Shown here in pieces: positions 41,864 to 51,504 of a DNA stretch of 57,926 nt; the stretch's first letter is position 1; every line of letters starts with the position of its first letter. This DNA comes from Massilia yuzhufengensis (GTDB lineage: Bacteria; Pseudomonadota; Gammaproteobacteria; Burkholderiales; Burkholderiaceae_D). The stretch lies in assembly GCF_900112225.1 (NCBI RefSeq), contig NZ_FOLD01000034.1, forward strand, positions 1 to 57,926, written 5' to 3'. Below the pieces are notes generated by a model. That model was not told where the DNA came from. It saw only the letters and a list, made by a program, of their open reading frames with translations, and searched no databases. Position numbers and translations under genes: made by a program.

Positions 41864-41911
41864 TGCCATATTGGTCATAATTTATGACTAATATTGATTC
41901 CAATATCGGCA
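41864..41911. promoter_or_regulatory. Nested dyad operator region before the second TonB receptor
   Basis: This AT-rich 48-bp island holds three overlapping inverted repeats: an outer pair TGCCATATTGG (41864-41874) / CCAATATCGGCA (41900-41911); a perfect 7+1+7 palindrome GTCATAATTTATGAC (41874-41888); and ATATTG-ATTC-CAATAT (41891-41906). The hexamer ATATTG/CAATAT thus occurs three times. TAATAT at 41889-41894 can serve as a -10 element, so a protein bound here would block transcription. The LacI-type regulator encoded directly upstream is the natural candidate. Confidence 0.55.
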
Positions 41912-41966
41912 GGCCCGTCTGTCATCCGGTGGACGCAGGCACTGCCAACGTTTTCAGGAGACCTCG

Positions 41967-44732
41967 ATGACCACGTTGAAAGTCCGCCCAGTCTGCGCTG
42001 CCGTCCTGCTGCTGTGCGCCCACAGCGGCTCTGCCGCCGCCCAGGAGTCGACTCAGGCCACGCTTGACCCCGCCGCCCAGCCGGCCGCCGGCGAGATCGC
42101 CACGGTGCAGGTCACCGGCATCCGCAGCAGCATTCGCTCGGCCGAACAGATCAAGCGCGACGCCGAGCAGGTGGTGGATTCGATCAACGCCGACGACATC
42201 GGCAAGTTCCCCGACCGCGCCGCCGGCGACGCGCTGCAGCGCATCGCCGGGGTGCAGGTGGGGCGCGACCGCGGCGAGACCAACACCGTGATCATCCGCG
42301 GCTTGCCCGACGTCGCGACCACCATCGACGGCAACGAGATCTTCACCGGCACCGGCCGCCGCCTGTCCTACCAGGACTTGCCGGTGCAATCGATCGCCGG
42401 CCTGGACGTGTACAAGTCGGCCACCGCCAACCAGTTCGAGGGCGGCATCGCCGGCGCGGTCAACATCCGCCTGCGCGCGCCCTTCGACTTCAAGGGCTAC
42501 ACCGTCACCGGCTTCCTGGAAAACCGCCGCACAGAAGTGGAGGGCAGCAGCGCGAGCAAGGCGAAGAACAACCCGGGCGGCGGCCTGTTGCTCAGTAACC
42601 GCTGGCAGACCGGCGTGGGCGAGATGGGCGTGCTGGTCGACCTGGCCTACAACAAGGACCACTGGGCCTTCCCGGTGCAATGGGTCGACCGCCCGGACCG
42701 CATCTTTTCGGTCAGCCCGGACGGCACCGCCATCCGCCTGAACGACGACCAGCCGATCGCGCCGCTGCGCGCGGGCGACCGCCTGGGCGAATTGCCCAAC
42801 ATCGGTGGCATCTACAACGCGGGCGACCGCGAACGCGGCAGCATGCATGCGGCCTTCCAGTGGAAGATCAGCCCGGCCCTCGAATTGACCACCCAGTACC
42901 TGGGCACCGGCTACCGCGGCGAGAGCGAAGTCGACTACATCCTCAACATCGCCACCTGGACCCCGCGCCTGACCAATGTGGTGATGGCCCCGGTGGGCGA
43001 CTACTGCAACACGCCCAATGGCGTGATCTGCCCGATCCAGTCGGCCAACGCGGCCGCCGCGCGCTTCAACGGGCCCTACGACTGGGACCCGTACACCGCC
43101 ACCAGCACCTGGGGCGTCAAGGAACGCACCGACACCCACTTCCTGAACTTTGGCCTCAAGTACCGCGAAGGTCCGCTGTCGCTCGACACCAACCTTGCCT
43201 TCAACCGCTCGGACTTCATCAACGACACCGTGATCGTCGACCAGCAGATCCCGGGCGCCAGCTCCTCGGTCTACACCTACGGGCGCGACGGCCACGGCGG
43301 CTACAACAGCGTCACCACGCCCACTTCCAGCGCGGCGCTGCGCGACCCTAACCAGTTCGTGTTGCGCGGCATGGTGCAGAACTGGGGCGAGTCGCGTGGC
43401 GAGCAGGCCCAGTTCCGCAGCGACGCCGTGTACCGCGTGGGCGACGGCTTCATCACCGCGCTCACCGGCGGCCTGCGCCTGTCCACCCGCGACGTGAGCT
43501 TCCACAGCGGCGAGCGGGCCAACGACCTGCCCAATACGACGCTGCGCGCAACGCCGGTCGGCGCCTTCGGCCCCTCGTTCCAGACCCTGGTGCCGGGTCT
43601 GGACCGCCTGGGCGGCCCCTGGTACACGCCCTCGCGCGAATTCCTGATCCACCAGGCCGACACCGTGCGCGCCTTCTACGGCCAGCCGGCCGGCCGGGTG
43701 GCGGACGATCCGATGCGCCTGTTCGAGCAGCGCGAGCGCACCGCCACCTTGCACCTGGGCGCGCGCTGGAAGGCGGCGCTTGGCTCGATCGGCATGACCG
43801 GCAACGTCGGCGGGCGCCTGGTGAAGGTCGACCGCCAGCTGCAGGGCAACCAGCGGGTCGGCAATGTCGTCACCCCGATCGACGAGGACAGCGACGAAAC
43901 CAACTTCCTGCCCAACGTGTCGGCGGTGGTCAACTGGACCGATCGCCTGCAGTCGCACCTGAGCGTCGGCAAGACCCTGACCCGGCCCGAGTTCTCGCAG
44001 CTGAACCCGGCCCTGTCCCTGATCCCGCCCACCGTCAACGCGCCCGGCACCGGCTCGGCCGGCAACCCGAACCTGGCGCCGACCAAGTCGGTCAACAGCG
44101 ACGCCACGCTGGAGTACTACTTCAAGGACAACGGCTTCGCCCAGGTCGCGCTGTTCCACCGCGATATCGACGGCTACCTGCAGAACTTCGAGCAGGACGA
44201 AACCATCAACGGCGTCACCTACCGCGTCAACCGCCCGCAGAATTCCGGCAAGGGCAAGCTGAAAGGCGCCGAATTCGGCATCCAGAAATTCTTCGATTTC
44301 CTGCCGGGCGTGTGGAGCGGCCTGGGCGCGCAGTTCAATTACACCTGGATCGATGGCGAAAACCAGACCCGCACCAGCTTGAACAGCGGCGCCTTTACTA
44401 GCACCCGGATGGTCGGCGTGGCGCGCCAGAGCTACAACTTCGCGCTGCTCTACGAGCGCGGCAGCTGGACCGGCCGCCTGGCCGCCACCCGCCGCGGCAA
44501 GTACGTCGAACAGATCGCCGAGCCGCGCTTCGGCCAGGACCGCATCGTCGCAGCCTCGACCTACGTCGACCTGAGCATCGGCTACGCGCTCACGCCGCAC
44601 TTGTCGCTCAACTTCGACGCGATCAACCTCACCAGGGAACGCTACGAGAGCTACCTGGGCGACCCGATCCGCCCGCGCGACATCCGCTACACGCCAACCA
44701 CGTATGGCCTGAGCCTGCGCTACCAGATGTGA
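41967..44732 (+). CDS. TonB-dependent receptor of the oligosaccharide-uptake type
   Basis: A 921-residue outer-membrane receptor. Signal peptide to about residue 26; a TonB-box-like IATVQVTGIRSSIRSAEQIK; a plug with DSINADDIGKFPDRAAGDAL, RIAGVQVGRDRGE, SATANQFEGGIAGAVNIRLR; and a long barrel ending LSLRYQM. The opening VTGIRSSI..A...KR and the phrase DIGKFPD are the marks of the TIGR01782 type receptors, which in Xanthomonas and Caulobacter relatives take up plant- and polysaccharide-derived oligosaccharides (family knowledge). GGAGACC lies upstream of the start at 41967. The intracellular GH43 gene follows after 22 bp, so both are cotranscribed. Confidence 0.94.
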   Translation: MTTLKVRPVCAAVLLLCAHSGSAAAQESTQATLDPAAQPAAGEIATVQVTGIRSSIRSAEQIKRDAEQVVDSINADDIGKFPDRAAGDALQRIAGVQVGRDRGETNTVIIRGLPDVATTIDGNEIFTGTGRRLSYQDLPVQSIAGLDVYKSATANQFEGGIAGAVNIRLRAPFDFKGYTVTGFLENRRTEVEGSSASKAKNNPGGGLLLSNRWQTGVGEMGVLVDLAYNKDHWAFPVQWVDRPDRIFSVSPDGTAIRLNDDQPIAPLRAGDRLGELPNIGGIYNAGDRERGSMHAAFQWKISPALELTTQYLGTGYRGESEVDYILNIATWTPRLTNVVMAPVGDYCNTPNGVICPIQSANAAAARFNGPYDWDPYTATSTWGVKERTDTHFLNFGLKYREGPLSLDTNLAFNRSDFINDTVIVDQQIPGASSSVYTYGRDGHGGYNSVTTPTSSAALRDPNQFVLRGMVQNWGESRGEQAQFRSDAVYRVGDGFITALTGGLRLSTRDVSFHSGERANDLPNTTLRATPVGAFGPSFQTLVPGLDRLGGPWYTPSREFLIHQADTVRAFYGQPAGRVADDPMRLFEQRERTATLHLGARWKAALGSIGMTGNVGGRLVKVDRQLQGNQRVGNVVTPIDEDSDETNFLPNVSAVVNWTDRLQSHLSVGKTLTRPEFSQLNPALSLIPPTVNAPGTGSAGNPNLAPTKSVNSDATLEYYFKDNGFAQVALFHRDIDGYLQNFEQDETINGVTYRVNRPQNSGKGKLKGAEFGIQKFFDFLPGVWSGLGAQFNYTWIDGENQTRTSLNSGAFTSTRMVGVARQSYNFALLYERGSWTGRLAATRRGKYVEQIAEPRFGQDRIVAASTYVDLSIGYALTPHLSLNFDAINLTRERYESYLGDPIRPRDIRYTPTTYGLSLRYQM

Positions 44733-44754
44733 AGGCGCCCAATCAGGAGACGAT

Positions 44755-45720
44755 ATGTTGAAGACCTACTGCAATCCGGTGTACCCGGAAATCATGGCCG
44801 ACCCTTTCGTGCTGAAACACGAAGGGCGGTATTACGCCTACGGCACCGCCCCCGACGGCCCGGGCGGCGGGCGCTTTCCCGTGCTGGTGTCGAACGACCT
44901 GGTCGACTGGCATCGCGCCGGCTACGCGCTGCAGGTGGCCGGGAGCGACCATTTCTGGGCGCCCGAGGTGGCCTGTAGCGAGGGCCAGTTCTGGCTCTAC
45001 TACTCGTCCGGCGACATGGAGGGCAAGAACCACCAGCTGCGCGTGGCGGTGTCAAACGATCCCATCGGCCCGTTCCAGGACCGCGGCGTGCTGCTGGTGC
45101 CGGACCAGCCGTTCTCGATCGACGCCCACCCGTTCCGCGACAAGGATGGCCAGTGGTACCTGTACTACTGCGTCGACTTCCTGGAACTGGAGGACGACCA
45201 CCGTATCGGTACCGGCATCGTGGTCGACCGCCTGGATGCCATGGACCGGCTGGCGGGCCAGCCGCGCACAGTGGCGCGCCCGCATGCGGACTGGCACCTG
45301 TTCAAGACCCAGCGCGCCATGTACGACGCCGTGTACGACTGGCACACCGTGGAGGGCGCCTCGGTGCTGGTCCATGGCGGAAAATACTACTGCTTCTACA
45401 GCGGCGGCGCCTGGGAGAAGGAGAACTATGGCGTCAGCTACGTGGTGGCCGACCATCCGCTCGGACCCTTCGAGCGCCCGGCCGGCAGCGACGCGGCGCT
45501 GCTCATGCGCTCCCGCGCGGGGAACGTGATCGGGCCGGGCCACAACTCCTTCACCACCTCGCCCGACGGCAGCCAGGACTGGATCGTCTACCATGCCTGG
45601 GACACCGCCATGACCGGGCGCCGCATGTGCATCGACCAGCTGGTATGGGAGGGCGCCAAGCCCACCACGCCCGGCCCGAGCTTCACGCGGCAGACTGCGC
45701 CGTCCGGGCTGGCAGTCTAG
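44755..45720 (+). CDS. GH43 glycosidase without signal peptide
   Basis: A 321-residue family 43 glycosidase, a single propeller domain. Catalytic residues are visible: Asp16 in IMADPFVL (base), Asp123 in SIDAHPF (pKa modulator) and Glu200 in HTVEGASVLVHGGKYYCFYS (acid). It lacks a signal peptide, so it probably works in the cytoplasm on imported oligosaccharides. The start at 44755 has GGAGACG upstream; it follows the receptor by 22 bp. The activity within GH43 (alpha-L-arabinofuranosidase, beta-xylosidase or other) cannot be fixed from sequence reading. The stop overlaps the stop of the convergent dehydrogenase gene within CTAG. Confidence 0.93.
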   Translation: MLKTYCNPVYPEIMADPFVLKHEGRYYAYGTAPDGPGGGRFPVLVSNDLVDWHRAGYALQVAGSDHFWAPEVACSEGQFWLYYSSGDMEGKNHQLRVAVSNDPIGPFQDRGVLLVPDQPFSIDAHPFRDKDGQWYLYYCVDFLELEDDHRIGTGIVVDRLDAMDRLAGQPRTVARPHADWHLFKTQRAMYDAVYDWHTVEGASVLVHGGKYYCFYSGGAWEKENYGVSYVVADHPLGPFERPAGSDAALLMRSRAGNVIGPGHNSFTTSPDGSQDWIVYHAWDTAMTGRRMCIDQLVWEGAKPTTPGPSFTRQTAPSGLAV

Positions 45721-46667
45721 GCGTCGACCGGACTCAAAAGCGGCTTGCCGGCAAAATGCGCGAGCAGGTTGCCGATGGCGAGCTCGCGCATCGCCAGCCG
45801 CGCTTCGACGGTCAGGCTGCCCACGTGCGGCGTCAGCACCACGTTCTCCAGTGTTGTCAAGGCCGCCGGCACGTTCGGCTCGTCCTCGAACACGTCGAGC
45901 GCCGCGCCGCCCAGGCGCTTGGACGCCAGCGCCGCCACCAGCGCCGCCTCGTCCACCACGCTGCCGCGCGCGATATTGACCAGCGTGCCTTCCGGGCCCA
46001 GCGCGTCGAGCACCGCGGCATCGACGGCGTGGCAGGTGGCGGGGCCGCCCGGCGCGCACACGAGCAGGTAGTCGCTGGCCCCTGCCAGGGCCTGCAGCGA
46101 GGGACTGCGCAGCGCCGGTTCCGGTCCGTCGCTGCGCTGGAAGTAGCGGATCTCCATGCCGAAGCCCCGCAGGCGCGCCGCCACCGCCTGGCCGATGCGC
46201 CCGTACCCGTAGATCCCGGCCACCTTGCCGCGCAGGCTGCGCGAAGGCTGGAGCGGGCGCTTGTCCGCCCAGTGTCCGGCCCGCACGTAGCGGTCCAGCG
46301 CCGGAATGCGGCGCGCCGCCGCCAGCAGCAGGGACACTGCGAGATCGGCCACGTCGTCGGTGAGGACGTCCGGCGTGTTGGTGACGACGATGCCGCGCGC
46401 GGCCAGCGCCTCCAGGGCCACGGCATCGAGCCCGACCCCGTGCACGGCGACGATTTCCAGCGCCGGGAATTGCGCGGCAAGCGCTGCATCGATCCCGGCC
46501 ACGCCCGTGGTGAGCACGCCGCGCACGCCCGCCGCCTCCGCGCGGAAGAAGCCGGCCCGCTGCTCGCCCGTCATGCGCGTGAGCTTGTGGCAGGTGAACT
46601 GCTGGTCCAGGGCGGCCAGCACCGCGTCGGGCCACACTGTTCCCAGGATCGCGATAGGCGGTTTCAT
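45717..46667 (-). CDS. D-isomer-specific 2-hydroxyacid dehydrogenase (glyoxylate/hydroxypyruvate reductase type)
   Basis: A 316-residue NAD(P)H-dependent dehydrogenase. The Rossmann motif is GIYGYGRIGQAVA (151-163); the catalytic residues are Arg234 (NIARGSVVDE), Glu263 (DVFEDEP) and His281 (LTPHVGS). Sequence style (VHGVGLDAVAL, SLLLAAARRIP) fits glyoxylate/hydroxypyruvate reductases. The start at 46667 follows GGAG five bases upstream. It is convergent with the GH43 gene. The link to the sugar cluster is only positional. Confidence 0.93.
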   Translation of the reverse strand: MKPPIAILGTVWPDAVLAALDQQFTCHKLTRMTGEQRAGFFRAEAAGVRGVLTTGVAGIDAALAAQFPALEIVAVHGVGLDAVALEALAARGIVVTNTPDVLTDDVADLAVSLLLAAARRIPALDRYVRAGHWADKRPLQPSRSLRGKVAGIYGYGRIGQAVAARLRGFGMEIRYFQRSDGPEPALRSPSLQALAGASDYLLVCAPGGPATCHAVDAAVLDALGPEGTLVNIARGSVVDEAALVAALASKRLGGAALDVFEDEPNVPAALTTLENVVLTPHVGSLTVEARLAMRELAIGNLLAHFAGKPLLSPVDA

Positions 46668-46725
46668 GGCACTCCATTGCTGTTGTCGATGAAGCATCGT
46701 ACAACGAATCGCGCCGGGAGCCTGC

Positions 46726-47959
46726 CTACGCCTGCATGATCACGCCGCGCAGGGCGGCGAGCGGCATCGGCCGCGCCAGGTAGTAACCCTGGGCCTGGTC
46801 GCAGCGCGCGGCGCGCAGGAAATCGAGCGCCTCCGGCGTTTCCACGCCCTCGGCCACCACCGCCATGCCCAGCGCGTGGGCCATGTCGACGAAGGCCTTC
46901 ACGAAGTCGACGGTGGTCGCGTTGTCGTCGGCCGGCAGCAGGAACGAGCGGTCGAGCTTGAGCACATCGATCGGGAAGCGGCGCAGGCAGGCCAGGCCGG
47001 AATAACCGGTGCCGAAGTCGTCCACCGCCAGCCTGACGCCGAGGCGCTTGAGTTCGCGCAGCATCGAAGCAGTGTGCTCGATGTCCTCGATCAGCGCGCT
47101 TTCGGTCAGTTCCAGTTCCAGGCAGCCGGGCGGCAGGCAACTTCGCGGAAGCGCTGCTCGCTCTGGCGCAGCGCCTGCTCGGCGTTGCGCTTGGCGGTGA
47201 TCTCGTGGAAGTAGACCGAGATGCCGTCCGCGTTCGGGTATACCCGCGCCTCGAGCCAGACCTGGCGCGGTTCCCAGAATTCCTCTAAGGTTTCGGGCTG
47301 GCGCGTTGCCATCGCGTGCTGGTAGCGCAGCAGGGAAGGCGATTGCAGCAGGTCGGGCGCGACCTCGAGCAGCTTGCGCCCGATCGCGCTGGCCGGGTCG
47401 ACGCCCACGAAGTCACCCGCCTTGTGGTTGGCGTAGGTGATGCACCAGTCGCTGTCGATGGCGAAGAAGGCGTCGCCAATGCTGTCGAGCATGCTGTTGA
47501 GCGCCGCTTCCGAGCGCAGCAGGGCGTCGCTGGCGCGCTGCTGCATCGTGACGTCGCGCGCGGTCAGGAAGATGCGCTGGTGCGGCTCGGACGAGCGCGC
47601 GGCATCGACATCAGCACCACGCGCCCGTCCCTGCGGCGCATCCGCAGCGGGATGTCGGGACGCTCCGGGTACTCGTTCTGCAGGCTGCCCTGGATGCCGA
47701 GGGCTTCTTCGCGCTGCTCCGGATGCACCACCTCGTTGTAGTGGCGTCCCACCAGTTCGTCCGGCGCGTAGCCGAGCAGGGGCAGTGCCGCCGCGTTGGC
47801 GCGCAGGATGTGGCCGGTGGCGTCGAGCACGACCATCAGGTCCAGGGCGTTGTCGATCAGCGCCGAGTTTTCTTCGGCGAGCAGGGCAGGTAGGATAGTC
47901 AAGATGGTGCAGGAAATAAGCCAGTCGCAGCGCTGAAGGCATGCGAACCTGTATGACAA
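46726..47959 (-). pseudogene. Remnant of a PAS-PAS-(GGDEF)-EAL sensor gene
   Basis: Three frames together make a decayed c-di-GMP phosphodiesterase gene. From 47959 downward, a PAS domain (NALDLMVVLDATGHILRANA, LGYAPDELVGRHYNEVVHPE) is read to about 47605, where one base seems lost (around CCGCGCGC). A second PAS domain (ALNSMLDSIGDAFFAIDSDW, ITYANHKAGDFVG) continues in the next frame to the start of a third PAS (SEQRFREVA) at about 47140. There the gene jumps, again out of frame, into the second half of an EAL domain (CLELELTESAL, LAVDDFGTGYSGL, VVAEGVETPEAL) that runs to 46726. The GGDEF domain and the EAL motif itself are missing. The product cannot be functional as a cyclase or phosphodiesterase. 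Confidence 0.88.
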
Positions 47960-48065
47960 GTTGAAGCGCGCAGTATATACATTGCTGATGGAAACTTATT
48001 GAACAGGATGGAAATACCACGCCTATATAGACAGGTTTCTATCCCACCTTGCCTCGCCCCGGGCT

Positions 48066-48767
48066 TCATTTTCCCTTGCGGTGTCCGGAAGCGAATTCCT
48101 CGATCTTCCTGGTTGGCCCCGACACGATCAGGAGGTCGGCCGCGCGGATCCGGGTCGCCGGCAGCGCGTGCTGGAAGTCTTCGTTGGCACGCTTGACGCC
48201 AACGATCGTGACGCCGAAACGCGAGCGCACGTGGGCTTCGGCCAGGGTCAGGTCGTGGGTGCCGGCCGGCGCATGGATCTTGGCGATGGCAAAACCGTCT
48301 TCGAACTCGATGAAGTCCATCATGCGTCCGGTAATCAGATGCGCAACGCGCATTCCCATGTCGGCCTCCGGGAAGATGACATGGTGGGCGCCGATGCGCT
48401 GTGCGATCTGCCCATGCTCGGGCGACATCGCCTTGACCCAGATGTCCTTGATGCCCAGCTCCGTCAACACCATCAAGCTCATCAGGCTGGCGGCAAGGTC
48501 CGAGCCGATGGCAACGATCGCGTGCGAGAAATCGGCCACGCCGAGTTGCAGCATGACATTCTCATTGGTCGAGTCGGCCTGCACCGCATGGGTCAGGCGG
48601 TCGCCCCATACCTGGACCAGGTCTTCCTTGCGGTCGATTCCCATCACGTCGTGGCCGAGGCGCACGAGGGACTGCGCAACCGCACCCCCGAAGCGCCCGA
48701 GGCCGATAACCACGACACTATCGCTGGCGGAAAATGCAAACTGCTCTGTGAAAATTCTACCCAACAA
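48066..48767 (-). CDS. ktrA: Potassium uptake regulatory subunit (KtrA/TrkA, RCK domains)
   Basis: A 233-residue cytoplasmic gating protein for the KtrB channel. RCK N-domain with Rossmann motif VVVIGLGRFGGAVAQSL and the acidic end of strand 2 (GIDRKEDLV); RCK C-domain from about residue 145. The start is taken as TTG at 48767 because GAGGAG lies seven bases before it and the product then begins directly with the conserved LGRIFTEQFAFSA; the longer GTG start at 48809 lies inside ktrB. The start region overlaps the ktrB stop, so translation is coupled. Confidence 0.92.
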   Translation of the reverse strand: MLGRIFTEQFAFSASDSVVVIGLGRFGGAVAQSLVRLGHDVMGIDRKEDLVQVWGDRLTHAVQADSTNENVMLQLGVADFSHAIVAIGSDLAASLMSLMVLTELGIKDIWVKAMSPEHGQIAQRIGAHHVIFPEADMGMRVAHLITGRMMDFIEFEDGFAIAKIHAPAGTHDLTLAEAHVRSRFGVTIVGVKRANEDFQHALPATRIRAADLLIVSGPTRKIEEFASGHRKGK

Positions 48768-50085
48768 TTGGATGCTCCTCGGGATAGCGGTAGGGCATGC
48801 GCCGCTCACCCATGACCAGCGACGTGGCCAGAGTGATCGTGCCTACCCTGCCAAAAAACATTAATAGCAGCAAAACCAGCTGGCCCGCCACGGGCAATTG
48901 CGCGGTGATGCCTGTGGACAGGCCAGCTGTGCTGAAGGCCGCGATGACTTCGAAAATGATCTGGTCGGTCGGGAAATCTGTCATGCGCAGCAAGGCCAGG
49001 GTACCCAGCACGATCAGGATGCTGCCGATGACCAGTACCGTCACCGCCTGGCGCTGGGCCGATGCGCCGACCCGGCGGCCGAACGCTTCGGTATCGCTGT
49101 GGCCTCTGGCCTCGGCCACCACCAGCAGGAACAGCACCGCGACGGTTGCCACCTTGACGCCGCCGGCGGTGCTGGCGCTGCCGCCGCCGATGAACATCAG
49201 GAGGTAGTGCAGCGCCCAGGTTTCCTGGGTCAGGGCGGCAATGTCGACCGTGTTGAAGCCGGAGGTGCGGGCCGCGGCCGAGATGAAGAAACTGTTCAGG
49301 ATTTTCTCGCCCGCCCCGAGTGGCCCCAGCGTGCGGGGATTGCCCCACTCGAACAACAGGACCGCGACGAAGCCGGCCAGCAGCAGCACCAGCGTTCCGG
49401 CCAGGGTCAGCTTGGTATGCAGCGACCAGTGGCGCGGATCGCGCAGGCGCATGCGCAGGTCGTGCAGCACAGGAAAGCCGATCCCGCCCAGGATGAAACC
49501 GAGCAGGATTGGGAGCAGGATCAGGGCGTCGCCGGCATAGCGGGTCAGGCTGTCCGGGTGGATCGAGAAGCCGGCGTTGTTGAACGCCGAAACCGCGTGG
49601 AACAGGCCCGACCACGCCGCGTCCCGCCATGCCAGTCCGTGCCCCAGGCCCAGGCGCAGGGTCAGCACCAGCGCGATCGCGGACTGGCAGGCCAGCGTCA
49701 TGTAGAGCACCAGCCTGGCCACGCTGTGCACGTCGCCCAGGCCGAGCGAACGGGTTTCGGTCTGGGTCATCAGGCGGGTGCGCAGCCGCGCCGAGCGGTT
49801 GACCATCAGGCCCAGCAAGGTTGCCGCGGTCATCATGCCGAAGCCGCCGATCTGGAACAGCAGCATGATGATCACCTGCCCGAAGGTCGACCAGTAGGTG
49901 CCGGTATCGACGGTGACCAGGCCGGTGACGCACACCGCCGAGACCGAAGTGAAGAACGCCACCAGCAGCGGCGCACCCGCCCCCCCGGGACGCGCCTGGG
50001 GCAGCATCAGCAGCAGCGCGCCCAGCACGATCACCGCCAGGAAGCTCAGGGTGACGGCGCGTGCCGGATGGAGGATTGCGTGCAT
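48757..50085 (-). CDS. ktrB: Potassium (sodium-coupled) uptake channel KtrB/TrkH family
   Basis: A 442-residue membrane channel of the Trk/Ktr superfamily with four M1-P-M2 repeats. The selectivity-filter loops are visible: SAVCVTGLV, SAFNNAGFS, ARTSGFN and AFSTAGLSTG. The third loop follows the usual K+ transport pattern, and the short length (no extra N-terminal helices) fits KtrB rather than TrkH. Transcribed after nhaA with a one-base gap and before ktrA with overlap, so Na+ export and K+ import are made from one message. Confidence 0.93.
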   Translation of the reverse strand: MHAILHPARAVTLSFLAVIVLGALLLMLPQARPGGAGAPLLVAFFTSVSAVCVTGLVTVDTGTYWSTFGQVIIMLLFQIGGFGMMTAATLLGLMVNRSARLRTRLMTQTETRSLGLGDVHSVARLVLYMTLACQSAIALVLTLRLGLGHGLAWRDAAWSGLFHAVSAFNNAGFSIHPDSLTRYAGDALILLPILLGFILGGIGFPVLHDLRMRLRDPRHWSLHTKLTLAGTLVLLLAGFVAVLLFEWGNPRTLGPLGAGEKILNSFFISAAARTSGFNTVDIAALTQETWALHYLLMFIGGGSASTAGGVKVATVAVLFLLVVAEARGHSDTEAFGRRVGASAQRQAVTVLVIGSILIVLGTLALLRMTDFPTDQIIFEVIAAFSTAGLSTGITAQLPVAGQLVLLLLMFFGRVGTITLATSLVMGERRMPYRYPEEHPIVG

Positions 50086-50086
50086 G

Positions 50087-51316
50087 TCAGCGCTGCTGCC
50101 GTCCCACGCGCAACGGGGCGTCGTCGAAGTCCAGGGTGTCGGTGTCGGGATCGGAGGGCAATGGCGCCCCGAGGAACTTCAGCCACGCGAACCCGATCAT
50201 GCCGGCCACCAGCGACGCCAGCAGGATCGCCATCTTCGACCCGTTGATCACGTCGGCCTGCCCGGTGAAAGCGAGATTGGTAATGAAGATCGACATCGTG
50301 AACCCGATGCCGCCGAGCAGTCCCGCGCCCAGCACATGGCGCCAGGCCAGGTCGAGCGGCAGGCGGCACAGCCCCAGCATCACCGCTGCCAGGCTGAACA
50401 GGACGATGCCGGCCGGCTTGCCCAGCACCAGTCCGATCAGGATGCCGAGGCTGTTCTGCGACAGCAGGTCCTGGGCCCAGCCGGCGCCGATCACGATCCC
50501 GGTATTGGCAAGCGCGAACACCGGCAGGATCAGGAAGGCGACCGGCTTGTGCAGCACGGCTTCGAGCCTGTGGGACGGCGATGCCACATCGTCCTCGAGG
50601 CTGGAAAAGGGAATGGTAAAGGCAAGCAGGACGCCGGCGATGGTCGCGTGCACGCCCGACTTGAGCATCAGGAACCACAGCAGGGCGCCGCCCAGCAGGT
50701 AGGGCCACAGGGACATCACGCGCAGCAGGCGGTTCATGGCCAGCAGGCCGGCGAACACTGCAAGTGCCCCGCCCAGGTAGGACCATGACAGCTCGGCGGT
50801 ATAGAACACGGCGATGACGATGATGGCGCCCAGGTCGTCCATCACCGCCAGCGCGGTCAGGAAGATCTTCAGCGAGGCCGGCACGCGGCTGCCGAGCAGG
50901 GCCAGCACGCCGAGCGCAAACGCGATATCGGTCGCCATCGGGATGCCGATCCCGGCCTGGGTCGGGCTTGCGCGGTTGAGCATGAAGTGGATCAGTGCCG
51001 GGATGGCGATGCCGCCGGCCGCGGCCACGATCGGCAGGATCGCATTGCGGGGATCGGACAATTCGCCGTTCTGCAGTTCGCGCTCGAGCTCCAGGCCGAT
51101 CAGCAGGAAGAACACCGCCATCAGCGCGTCGTTGACCCAGTGCTCGATCGACAGGCCGGCGACATACTGCTGCCAGAACCCGAGCCACGCGCTCCCCATC
51201 GGGGAATTGGCCAGGGCCAGCGAGGCGGCCGTGCAGGCGATGAGGACGATGCCGCCGGACTTGCCGGACGCGGCGAACTGCTTGAAGGTAGTGGAGAGGC
51301 GCTTTTCAATACGCAT
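50087..51316 (-). CDS. nhaA: Na+/H+ antiporter NhaA
   Basis: A 409-residue inner-membrane antiporter that expels Na+ in exchange for H+. Family motifs are intact: LMAVFFLLIGLELERELQNG, PMATDIAFALGVLALLGSRV, and the ion-binding pair in LAVMDDLGAIIVIAVFYT. Twelve hydrophobic segments fit the known fold. The C-terminal ~25 residues (SDPDTDTLDFDD) are acidic and hydrophilic. The start at 51316 is by family. First gene of nhaA-ktrB-ktrA; the 188 bp upstream, to the kefC stop, hold its promoter, but I see no clear motif there. Confidence 0.95.
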   Translation of the reverse strand: MRIEKRLSTTFKQFAASGKSGGIVLIACTAASLALANSPMGSAWLGFWQQYVAGLSIEHWVNDALMAVFFLLIGLELERELQNGELSDPRNAILPIVAAAGGIAIPALIHFMLNRASPTQAGIGIPMATDIAFALGVLALLGSRVPASLKIFLTALAVMDDLGAIIVIAVFYTAELSWSYLGGALAVFAGLLAMNRLLRVMSLWPYLLGGALLWFLMLKSGVHATIAGVLLAFTIPFSSLEDDVASPSHRLEAVLHKPVAFLILPVFALANTGIVIGAGWAQDLLSQNSLGILIGLVLGKPAGIVLFSLAAVMLGLCRLPLDLAWRHVLGAGLLGGIGFTMSIFITNLAFTGQADVINGSKMAILLASLVAGMIGFAWLKFLGAPLPSDPDTDTLDFDDAPLRVGRQQR

Positions 51317-51504
51317 TGCGGCCCCCCCGAATCGAAGGGGCGGGAGCGGCGACGGCGAGTTGTGGTGTCATGGGCATGGACGTGATGGTGGCCGCGTGGC
51401 GGCCCGACCATCGCGCATCCTGCCGTACCGGCATGGTACGAACACCCAGCCGTTATTGTAACTGTTTCATGTCTGCATGGCCACACACGCCGGGCCGCGT
51501 CCTC

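Noticed and set aside
41922..44600. Open frame of 892 codons on the minus strand opposite the second receptor
   Set aside because: No domain and no start signal; the plus strand encodes an intact TonB receptor.
51317..51504. A cation- or pH-responsive RNA leader before nhaA
   Set aside because: I found no convincing stem arrangement or terminator/antiterminator pair, only GC-rich sequence.
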